64,000 nt of DNA from Pararoseomonas sp. SCSIO 73927 (lineage in GTDB: Bacteria; Pseudomonadota; Alphaproteobacteria; Acetobacterales; Acetobacteraceae): contig NZ_CP146233.1 in the NCBI RefSeq assembly GCF_037040815.1, forward strand, positions 43,476 through 107,475, written 5' to 3'. Position numbers and translations under genes: made by a program. Positions 57,084 to 64,000 of this stretch are shown one piece after another. Each line of letters opens with the position of its first letter. Within the stretch, counting starts at the first letter, position 1. The notes under the pieces were generated by a model. That model ran no database searches. It saw only the letters and a list, made by a program, of their open reading frames with translations, and was not told the origin of the DNA.

Positions 57084-60000
57084 TCGACGCGGCGCCGCCG
57101 GCGCCGGCCAGGCGGATGCGCCCCTGCGCTTCCGGGTCGAGGGCCTCGACTGCCAGAACGAGGTCCGGCTCTTGAAGGGTGCCGTCGGGCCGCTTGTCGG
57201 CGGTGAGGACGGCCTGGCCTTCGACACGAAGGCTGGTCTCATGAGCGTGACGGCGCCGGGCGGCGCGTCGGCTGAGGCGATCGTGGGCGCGGTCGCCGGC
57301 ACCGGCATGCGGGCTGAGTTGCTGCTGGACGACGTCGTGCCCGCCTCCGAGGCCCGCCCTGCCACGCCGGTGCCGGAGCCGCTGGTCTTCCAGGTCAGGG
57401 GCCTCGACTGCCAGAACGAGGTCGCGGCGCTGAAGCGCGAGGTCGGGCCGCTCGTTGGTGGCGAGGCGCCGCTGTTCTTCGACACCGCGAAGGGGGTGAT
57501 GACGGTGGCGTCGTCCTCTCCCGTCAGCACCTCTGCCATTACGGAAGCCGTGGCGCGTGCCGGGATGAGTGCCATGGCACGGATCGGCGCTCCCGGGTCT
57601 CCGGCGCTGCTCCTGCGGGTGCGGGGGCTCGACTGCAAGAACGAGGTGGCGCTCCTCGAACGCGCGCTCGGGCCGCTGGTGGGCGGCACGCACGCGCTCG
57701 CCTTCGACACCGGGCGCGGGGCGATGACGGTCGTCGGCGGGCCGCGCTATGGCGATGAGGACGACCTCCTGGCGGCGATCCGCGAGGCCGGCATGGACGC
57801 GGAGCCGTGGGAGATGACGGCGCCGTCCGCAGGCCCGGCCACGGCCGCCCTCCGGCTCTTCCGCGTCGAGGGCCTCGACTGCCAGAACGAGGTTGCGGCG
57901 CTGCGGCGCGAGGTCGGCCCGGTGGTGGGCGGTCCCGAGCGGCTGCTCTTCGACCCCGCAAAGGGGCTGATGGCCGTGACGGCGGGCTCAGTCACGGGGC
58001 CGGAGATCGAGACGGCTGTCGCGCGCACCGGTATGCGCGCCACGGCCTGGGATGCCAGGCCTGAGGGACCCTCGCCGCAGCTCTTCCGAGTGGCGGGCCT
58101 CGACTGCAAGAACGAGGCGGCGGCTCTGACGCAGGCGGTCGGCCCCGTGGTCGGCGGCGCCGAGGCGCTGGCTTTCGACACGGGTCGCGGTGCGATGATC
58201 GTCGCACCCGCGCCCGGCCGCGCCGTGTCGGTCGAGGCAATCCGGGACGCGGTGGCGCGCACCGGCATGCGCGCCGAGCCGTGGTCCGAGGCGGCGGAGC
58301 CGGCGGCCCCGGACGCCTGCGGCCTGGGGTGCGGGGGTGATGTCGCCGCGGCCCTCGCCCCGCCACTGCCGACGCATGCACCGGACGCCGTGGTCTTCAA
58401 GGTGCATGGGCTGGACTGCGGCGACGAAGTCGCGGCGCTGAAGCGCGAGGTCGGGCCGGTCGTCGGCACCGAGGACCGCCTCTCCTTCGACCTGCTCAAC
58501 GGGCGCATGGCGATCACCGGTGCGGTGTCGCCGGAGCTCGCCGACCGGATCGAGAAGGCCGTTGCCCGCACCGGCATGCGCGCCGAGCCCTGGCAGGAAG
58601 GAGAGCAGACCGCCGCCGGTGCCGCCGAGGACCGGCGCCGGCGCGTCCAGACATGGCTCACCACCACAAGCGGCGTACTGGCCGTGGCCGGCGTCGCGCT
58701 GCACGCCTGGCTGGGTGGCGGCCTCGCTGCGGCCCTCGGTGCCGAGGAGGGCGGCGGCGGCACGCCCTTGCCGGCGATCCTGGCCTATGCGGCCGCCATC
58801 GCCTGCGCCGTACGCTATGTGGCGCCGAAGGCCTGGCTCTCCGCCCGCCGCCTGCGGCCCGACATGAACCTGCTGATGGTCGTCGCGGTGGCCGGTGCCG
58901 TGGGCATCGGCGAGTGGTTCGAGGCCGCGACCGTCTCCTTCTTCTTCGCCCTCGCCCTGGCCCTCGAGGCATGGAGCCTCGGCCGGGCGCGCCGGGCGGT
59001 GGCCGCACTGATGGAGCTCGCCCCGCCGACGGCGCGGGTCCTGCTGCCGGGCGGCACCGAGCGCGAGGTGCCGGCGGCCGAGGTGGCCGTCGGCGCGCGC
59101 ATCCTGGTCCGTCCCGGCGATAAGCTGCCGCTCGATGGCCGCGTCGCCGCGGGTGAGAGCGAGGTCAACCAGGCGCCGATCACCGGGGAGAGCGTGCCCG
59201 TTCACAAGGCACCGGGCGCCGAGGTGTTCGCCGGCACCATCAACGGCGACGGCGCGCTGGAGATCGAGACCACCAAGGCGGCGCGCGACACCACGCTCGC
59301 GCAGATCATCCGCATGGTCGGCTCGGCGCAGGGCCGCCGGGCGCCGAGCGAGCAGTGGGTCGAGCGCTTCGCCCGCGTCTACACGCCGGCGGTCATGGTG
59401 CTCGCGCTCGCGGTGTTCCTCGTCCCGCCGCTGCTTCTTGGGGGGGCATGGGATATCTGGTTCTACCGCGCGCTGGTGCTGCTGGTGATCGCCTGCCCCT
59501 GCGCACTCGTCATCTCGACCCCGGTGACGATCGTCGCAGCGCTGGCCGGCGCCGCGAAGCAGGGCGTGCTGGTGAAGGGTGGGCTGCACCTGGAGACGCC
59601 CGCGAAGATCCGCGCCATGGCCATGGACAAGACCGGGACACTCACCGAGGGCCGGCCCCGGGTGGTGGCGCTCGCCCCGCTCGGCGGCCGCGACGAGGCG
59701 GCGCTGCTCGGGCTCGCCGCGGCGCTCGAGGCGCGCAGCGAGCACCCGCTGGCCAAGGCGATCCTCGATCGTGCCGCGGAGGCGGGCGTTGCCGCCGCGC
59801 CGGCCGAGGCGGTGCAGGCCGTGCCCGGCAAGGGCCTGACGGGCCGCGTCGCGGGCCGGTCCGCCTGGCTCGGCTCGCGGCGCTTCCTGGAGGAGCGCGG
59901 GCTGGCCACGCCCGAGGCGCTGCAGCGCGCCGAGGAGCTGGCGCAAACGGGCCGCACGGTCGTCGCCGTCGGCGACGAGGCGGGCGTCTGGGGCCTGGTC

Positions 60001-60621
60001 GCGGTGGCGGACACGCTGCGCCCGGGCGCGCGGCAGACGGTGGCGGCGCTGCACGCCGCCGGCATCGAGCGGGTGGTGATGCTGACCGGCGACAACCGCG
60101 CCACCGCCGAGGCGATCGCGCGCGAGACCGGCGTGGACGAGGTGCGCGCCGAGCTGCTCCCGGCCGACAAGGTGGCGGCCGTCGAGGATCTGGTGGCGCG
60201 GCACGGCGCGGTGGCGATGGTGGGCGACGGCGTCAACGACGCGCCTGCCATGGCGCGCGCCAACCTCGGCATCGCCATGGGCGCGATCGGCAGCGACGCA
60301 GCGATCGAGACGGCGGACGTCGCGCTGATGTCGGACGACATCGCCAAGCTGCCCTGGCTGGTGCGGCACTCGCGCGCGACGCTCGGCGTCATCCGTCAGA
60401 ACATCGGCTTCTCGGTCGCGGTGAAGCTGCTCTTCACCGGGTTGACGGTGGCCGGCCTGGCTTCCCTTTGGGGCGCGATCGCCGCCGATGTCGGGGCGTC
60501 GCTCCTCGTCGTGCTGAACGGGCTTCGCCTGCTGGGTGGGGGTGAGACACCGGCCGCGCCGCCGTCGGCGCCACCCGCTCCAGCTGGCACCGGCCGGCCC
60601 GCGCTCGCGGCCCAGGGCTGA
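57073..60621 (+). CDS. P1B-type ATPase with six N-terminal CxxE HMA-like repeats
   Basis: The 1182-residue protein (ATG at 57073, GAGGAAGGAAG before it) has six tandem HMA-like domains in its first 510 residues. Each contains GLDCxxE: CQNE at 27, CQNE at 113, CKNE at 188, CQNE at 270, CKNE at 345, CGDE at 449. The usual CxxC is replaced by Cys-x-x-Glu. The ATPase core follows with CPC (ACPCALVIS), DKTGT and GDGVNDAP. CxxE sites occur in Pb/Zn/Cd-related pumps. Normal bacterial P1B ATPases have one or two such domains and 650-900 residues. It is preceded by an ArsR gene and followed by uppP, as in lead resistance. Confidence 0.93.
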   Translation: MDGDRRGAAGAGQADAPLRFRVEGLDCQNEVRLLKGAVGPLVGGEDGLAFDTKAGLMSVTAPGGASAEAIVGAVAGTGMRAELLLDDVVPASEARPATPVPEPLVFQVRGLDCQNEVAALKREVGPLVGGEAPLFFDTAKGVMTVASSSPVSTSAITEAVARAGMSAMARIGAPGSPALLLRVRGLDCKNEVALLERALGPLVGGTHALAFDTGRGAMTVVGGPRYGDEDDLLAAIREAGMDAEPWEMTAPSAGPATAALRLFRVEGLDCQNEVAALRREVGPVVGGPERLLFDPAKGLMAVTAGSVTGPEIETAVARTGMRATAWDARPEGPSPQLFRVAGLDCKNEAAALTQAVGPVVGGAEALAFDTGRGAMIVAPAPGRAVSVEAIRDAVARTGMRAEPWSEAAEPAAPDACGLGCGGDVAAALAPPLPTHAPDAVVFKVHGLDCGDEVAALKREVGPVVGTEDRLSFDLLNGRMAITGAVSPELADRIEKAVARTGMRAEPWQEGEQTAAGAAEDRRRRVQTWLTTTSGVLAVAGVALHAWLGGGLAAALGAEEGGGGTPLPAILAYAAAIACAVRYVAPKAWLSARRLRPDMNLLMVVAVAGAVGIGEWFEAATVSFFFALALALEAWSLGRARRAVAALMELAPPTARVLLPGGTEREVPAAEVAVGARILVRPGDKLPLDGRVAAGESEVNQAPITGESVPVHKAPGAEVFAGTINGDGALEIETTKAARDTTLAQIIRMVGSAQGRRAPSEQWVERFARVYTPAVMVLALAVFLVPPLLLGGAWDIWFYRALVLLVIACPCALVISTPVTIVAALAGAAKQGVLVKGGLHLETPAKIRAMAMDKTGTLTEGRPRVVALAPLGGRDEAALLGLAAALEARSEHPLAKAILDRAAEAGVAAAPAEAVQAVPGKGLTGRVAGRSAWLGSRRFLEERGLATPEALQRAEELAQTGRTVVAVGDEAGVWGLVAVADTLRPGARQTVAALHAAGIERVVMLTGDNRATAEAIARETGVDEVRAELLPADKVAAVEDLVARHGAVAMVGDGVNDAPAMARANLGIAMGAIGSDAAIETADVALMSDDIAKLPWLVRHSRATLGVIRQNIGFSVAVKLLFTGLTVAGLASLWGAIAADVGASLLVVLNGLRLLGGGETPAAPPSAPPAPAGTGRPALAAQG

Positions 60622-60630
60622 CCGGGCGCC

Positions 60631-61454
60631 GTGGCGGTCGGGGTCGACTGGGCGCTCGCCGCGCTGCTGGGCGCCGTCGAGGGGGTCACCGAGTTCCTGC
60701 CGGTCTCCTCGACGGGCCACCTGATCCTGCTGGTGGACCTGCTGGGCTTCCGCGGGCCGCCCGGCCGGGTCTTCGAGATCGCCATCCAGCTCGGGGCCAT
60801 CCTCGCGGTGTGCTGGGCGTATCGGGCGCGGCTGCTCGGCGCCGCTGCCGGCCTGCCGCGTGACCCGGCGGCGCGGCGGCGCGGCGGTTCGCGGCCGCGG
60901 TGGTGCTGGCCTTCCTGCCGGCCGCCGTGGTCGGGGCCCTGGCGCACGGGACCATCAAGGGCGTGCTCTTCTCGCCCTGGATCGTCGCCGTGGCGCTCGT
61001 TGCGGGTGGCGTCGCCATCCTGGTGGTGGAGCGGGCGCGGCCCCGGCCCCGGGTGCACGAAGCGGAGGCGATCGGGCTCCGGAGGGCCCTGGCGATCGGC
61101 GCATTCCAGGTGCTGGCGATGGTTCCGGGCGTGTCGCGCGCCGGCGCCACGATCCTCGGCGCGCTGCTGCTGCGGGTGGATCGCCCGGCGGCGGCCGAGT
61201 TCTCCTTCTTCCTGGCGATCCCGACCATGCTCGGGGCCACGGCTTTCGACCTTTACAAGAACCGCGGGGCCCTCGACGGGGAGGGGAGCGCGCTGATTGC
61301 GGTCGGCTTCGCCGCGGCGTTCGCCACGGCGCTCGTGGTCGTCCGATGGCTCGTCGCCTTCGTCGGGCAGCATGGTTTTGCGCCCTTCGCCTGGTACCGC
61401 ATCGCGCTCGGCGCGGCGATGCTCGCCGTGCTCACCCTTGCCGCGCCAACCTAG
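60631..61454 (+). pseudogene. uppP: Undecaprenyl-diphosphatase (UppP/BacA-like), frameshifted
   Basis: The GTG at 60631 starts [18 protein letters not shown], the BacA signature. The frame is lost near 60870-60895 in a GCGGCGCGG run. It continues in another frame from about 60890 with [14 protein letters not shown] and [16 protein letters not shown] to 61454. One base missing (or two extra) would restore a normal 274-residue protein. UppP recycles the cell-wall lipid carrier; PbrB of the lead-resistance system is a homologue. A true frameshift or a sequencing slip in GC repeats are both possible. Confidence 0.82.
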
Positions 61455-61474
61455 CAAGCGACGGAGGAGATGCG

Positions 61475-62380
61475 ATGACACCACGCGGACCGCTCGTGGA
61501 AGGCTTTTACGACGAGGGCACCGGGAGTGCCGCCTACGTCGTCGCGGACCCGGGGACGGGGCGGTGCGCCGTCATCGATCCGGTGCTCGGCTTCGACCGT
61601 GATTCCGGCGCCACTGACACCCGCCTCGCGGACGCGATCGCCGAGCACATCCGGACGCGGGGCCTGACCGCGGAGTGGGTGCTCGACACCCACCCGCACG
61701 CCGACCACCTGTCCGCGGTGGCCTACCTGGGCGAGCGCTTGGCCGCGCCGACCGGCATCGGCGAGCGCGTCACCGCAGTCCAGGAGATTTGGGCGGACAT
61801 CTACCGCCTGCCGGAGCTTCGGACGGAGGGCCACCGCTACTGGGACCGCCTGTTCGCCGAGGGTGACCGCTTCCGCATCGGCGGGCTGGAGGTCGAGGTG
61901 GTCTTCTCCCCCGGCCACACGGCGGCCTCCGTCACCTACCTCGTGGGGGACGCCGCCTTCGTCCACGACACCCTGTTCATGCCGGACTCTGGCACGGCGC
62001 GGGCCGACTTCCCCGGCGGCGACGCGCGGGCGCTCTACCGCAGTATCCGGAGAATTCTCTCGCTGCCGCCGCAGACGCGCCTCTTCACCGGCCACGATTA
62101 CCGTCCGGGCGGGCGCGAGGCGCGCTGGGAGTCGACCGTGGCCGAGCAGCGGGCGCGCAACATTCACCTCCTCGACGATGTCGGCGAGGAGGCGTTCGTG
62201 CGGCTTCGCGAGGAGCGCGACCGGACGCTGCCCCTGCCCGGGCTGATGCTCGCCGCGCTGCAGGTCAACCTCCGCGGCGGCCGCCTGCCGGAGCCCGAGG
62301 CGAACGGCTCTTCCTACCTCAAGCTGCCGCTGAACCGCTTTGGCCCGGCGACTGCGCAGCGGCCCCTCGATGTGGAGTAA
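61475..62380 (+). CDS. MBL-fold hydrolase (ETHE1/Blh-like)
   Basis: The 301-residue protein (GGAGGAG before the ATG at 61475) has the metal motif THPHADH (His73, His75, Asp77, His78), GHTAASVTYLVGDAAFVHDTL and GHDYRPGGR, typical of the persulfide dioxygenase/Blh branch. It may oxidise persulfides or hydrolyse thioesters. The reactive sulfur chemistry fits thiol-binding metals. It follows uppP by 20 bases on the same strand. Confidence 0.85.
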   Translation: MTPRGPLVEGFYDEGTGSAAYVVADPGTGRCAVIDPVLGFDRDSGATDTRLADAIAEHIRTRGLTAEWVLDTHPHADHLSAVAYLGERLAAPTGIGERVTAVQEIWADIYRLPELRTEGHRYWDRLFAEGDRFRIGGLEVEVVFSPGHTAASVTYLVGDAAFVHDTLFMPDSGTARADFPGGDARALYRSIRRILSLPPQTRLFTGHDYRPGGREARWESTVAEQRARNIHLLDDVGEEAFVRLREERDRTLPLPGLMLAALQVNLRGGRLPEPEANGSSYLKLPLNRFGPATAQRPLDVE

Positions 62381-62440
62381 GCTCGCGGAATTGGGCGCTG
62401 GTCTCCTCGGCGGTCCGCCCTGACGTCGCGGACGGACCCT

Positions 62441-64000
62441 GTGGAGGTGGCCACGCTGCGACGTGCGCCGGGCCACGACCGGCTCGCCTGGCTCACCGCG
62501 CTGCCGCGTTGGCGGGCGCTCGCGGCTGCCTTCGGCCTCGGCCTGCTCTCAGCCCTGGCGCTCCCGCCGGTCCACGCGCTGCCGGTGCTGCTGCTCGCCG
62601 TACCGGGGCTGCTCGCGCTGCTCGGCGCCGCCCGCGCCGGCCGGAGCGCGGCGGCGCGCGGCTTCGCCTGGGGCTTCGGGCACCACCTGGGCGGGCTCTA
62701 CTGGGTGACGGAGGCGCTGCTGACCGATCCGGCGCGCTGGTGGTGGCTGGTGCCGCTGGCCGCGCCGGCGCTGGCCGCGGTGATGGCCCTCTACGCCGTA
62801 CCGCCCGCGATCGTGGCCCATCGGCTGCCCCCCGGCTGGCGCCGCGTGGTCGGCTTCGCTGCCGCCTGGACGCTCGCCGAGATGCTGCGCGGCGTGCTGT
62901 TCACCGGCTTCCCGTGGAACCCGCTGGGCAGCGCCTGGGTCTTCGCGGCGTTGCCGATACAGGGGGCAGCCGTACTCGGCGTGCACGGCCTTTCGCTGCT
63001 GACGCTCCTCCTCGCGGGCCTCCCGGCCGCCGCCAGCTGGCGGGCTTGGGCGGTAGGCGGTGCCGGGATGCTCGTCCTCGCCGCCTTTGGCGCTTGGCGC
63101 CTCTCTGGCCCGGAGCCGGCGAGACCGCCGGTGCGGCTCGTGCTGGTGCAGGCCGGCGTGGCGCAGGCGGAGAAGTGGCGCGCGGACCGGCGCCTCGATA
63201 TCCTGCGCCGCTACCTCGACCTGACCGCCACCGCGACGGGGCGCCTGCCGGACGGGGCGTCCGTGGGGGTGATCTGGCCGGAGACAGCCACGCAGTTCCT
63301 GCTCGCCCAGGATCCCGAAGCGCAGCGGCTGGTCGCTGCCGCGTTGCCGCCCGGCGCGGTGCTGCTCGCCGGTACGGTGCGGGCCGAGTGGGGAGCCAAC
63401 GATCGGCCGGCGCGGCTGTGGAACAGCCTTATCGCGCTCGACGCCGCGGGCGGGGTGCGCGCCGTCTACGACAAGTCGCATCTCGTGCCCTTCGGCGAGT
63501 ACATGCCGCTGGGCGGGCTGCTGCCGATCCGCCTCGCCGCGGGCGGGATGGACTTCAGCGCGGGGCCCGGGCCGGTGGCGCTCTCCGCGCCGGGCCTGCC
63601 GCCCTTCGGCGCGCTGATCTGCTACGAAGTGATCTTCCCCGGCGCAGTGGTGCCGGCGACCCGGCCCGCTTGGCTCGTGAACGTCACCAATGATGCCTGG
63701 TTCGGCCGCTCGGCCGGCCCCTGGCAGCATCTCGCCGCCGCGAGGTTGCGGGCCGTCGAGGAGGGGCTGCCGCTGGCGCGCGCGGCACAGACCGGCATCT
63801 CCGCGGTCTTCGATGCGCGGGGCAGGCGCCTCGCCCTGCTCGCGCTCGGGGACGTGGGAACGCTGAGCGCGGACCTGCCTGCGGCCATGCCGCCGACGCC
63901 GTTCGCGCGGCTTGGCCAAGCGATCCCAGCCGCCCTCGCGCTGGTGGCGCTCGGCGTCGCCGTCCTGCGGCGGTGGGATCGGGCCAGTCCTGGCACCACT
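62441..64000 (+). CDS. lnt: Apolipoprotein N-acyltransferase (Lnt), runs off the window
   Basis: The frame is open from 62381 to the window end; GTG at 62441 (or 62447) is the likely start, giving 520 residues so far. Several membrane helices (about 20-200) precede a nitrilase-type domain with the triad Glu281 (IWPETATQF), Lys345 (YDKSHLVPFGEYMP) and Cys394 (ALICYEVIFP). Lnt adds the third acyl chain to lipoproteins. A further copy next to lspA genes suggests lipoprotein maturation under metal stress. Only the very C-terminus should be missing. Confidence 0.92.
   Translation, partial: MEVATLRRAPGHDRLAWLTALPRWRALAAAFGLGLLSALALPPVHALPVLLLAVPGLLALLGAARAGRSAAARGFAWGFGHHLGGLYWVTEALLTDPARWWWLVPLAAPALAAVMALYAVPPAIVAHRLPPGWRRVVGFAAAWTLAEMLRGVLFTGFPWNPLGSAWVFAALPIQGAAVLGVHGLSLLTLLLAGLPAAASWRAWAVGGAGMLVLAAFGAWRLSGPEPARPPVRLVLVQAGVAQAEKWRADRRLDILRRYLDLTATATGRLPDGASVGVIWPETATQFLLAQDPEAQRLVAAALPPGAVLLAGTVRAEWGANDRPARLWNSLIALDAAGGVRAVYDKSHLVPFGEYMPLGGLLPIRLAAGGMDFSAGPGPVALSAPGLPPFGALICYEVIFPGAVVPATRPAWLVNVTNDAWFGRSAGPWQHLAAARLRAVEEGLPLARAAQTGISAVFDARGRRLALLALGDVGTLSADLPAAMPPTPFARLGQAIPAALALVALGVAVLRRWDRASPGTT

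Noticed and set aside
57988..60720. A 910-codon open frame on the minus strand
   Set aside because: It is antisense to the six-repeat ATPase, whose motifs are all intact. The product is rich in Arg, His, Asp and Gly without domains, as expected for shadow frames in GC-rich DNA.
1..64000. tRNA or rRNA genes
   Set aside because: No cloverleaf-like or rRNA-like sequence was recognised, including near the recombinase gene, where a tRNA attachment site might be expected. A tRNA scan would be decisive.

Overview
The window is high-GC DNA with alphaproteobacterial gene content. The MobF relaxase with a Toprim tail, the Lys-tailed ParA proteins and the general style of the genes suggest an Acetobacteraceae relative (Roseomonas-like). 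This assignment is an inference from protein style; no rRNA or tRNA gene is present to confirm it. Conjugation and partition genes, two insertion sequences, IS scars and several truncated genes indicate a plasmid or integrative element that carries a large heavy-metal resistance load.

Layout. Bases 1-2.2 kb hold a copper module: the 5' part of a CopA-type ATPase (minus strand, running off the left edge), a CueR regulator with two back-to-back CueR-type promoters, a DUF411 protein and a small secreted protein. Bases 2.2-4.1 kb carry a ParA-like ATPase, a small DNA-binding partner and an orphan Xre/MbcA/ParS-type protein. An IS5-family element at 4.36-5.41 kb cuts a gene. An Abi-like protein follows (6.0-7.0 kb). 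Bases 7.5-18.5 kb are a transfer/maintenance block: relaxase-helicase-Toprim protein, an oriT candidate, a P-loop ATPase with two membrane proteins, a second ParA/RHH pair, another RHH protein, a DUF932 protein and a small HTH protein.

Bases 18.6-43 kb are the first metal block. It contains a ZntR/CadR-like MerR regulator, a czcCBA efflux operon, a czcRS-type two-component system, a run of small secreted proteins of unknown function, a cytosolic protein made of three 28-residue His-rich repeats, a CDF exporter, two Zn/Cd/Pb-type P1B ATPases, a second MerR regulator, lspA, ccdA, a second CDF-like protein, a YncE-like beta-propeller protein and a truncated nadE. Four promoters with 19-bp spacers and MerR-type dyads (19.92, 31.72, 32.77 and 35.56 kb) link czcCBA, the CDF exporter and both ATPase units into one predicted regulon.

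Bases 43.3-50.1 kb are a scar and cargo region: an IS3 remnant, a complete ISL3 element with an 8-bp target duplication, an istB remnant, a nuclease-like protein behind a long perfect inverted repeat, a coupled antitoxin-PIN toxin-tyrosine recombinase operon, an ACR3/BASS-like transporter and a ccdA remnant. Bases 50.2-64 kb are a second metal block: a CmtR-like ArsR repressor diverging from an HMA-CDF fusion, a GDCCVxC protein, lspA, a dihydrolipoamide dehydrogenase, a CCPC secreted protein, ccdA, a PCu(A)C chaperone, an SCO protein, a third lspA with an internal stop, an ArsR repressor, a 1182-residue P1B ATPase with six N-terminal CxxE repeats, a frameshifted uppP, an MBL-fold hydrolase and lnt.

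Taken together, metal is expected to be exported from the cytosol by the P1B ATPases and CDF proteins and then across the outer membrane by CzcCBA. Secreted and His-rich proteins would buffer it, while thiol, lipoprotein and cell-envelope functions (CcdA, SCO, Lpd, LspA, UppP, Lnt) would repair or remodel the envelope, as in pbr-type lead resistance. The most unusual items are the six-repeat ATPase, the His-repeat protein, the paralogous small secreted proteins and the triplicated lspA.
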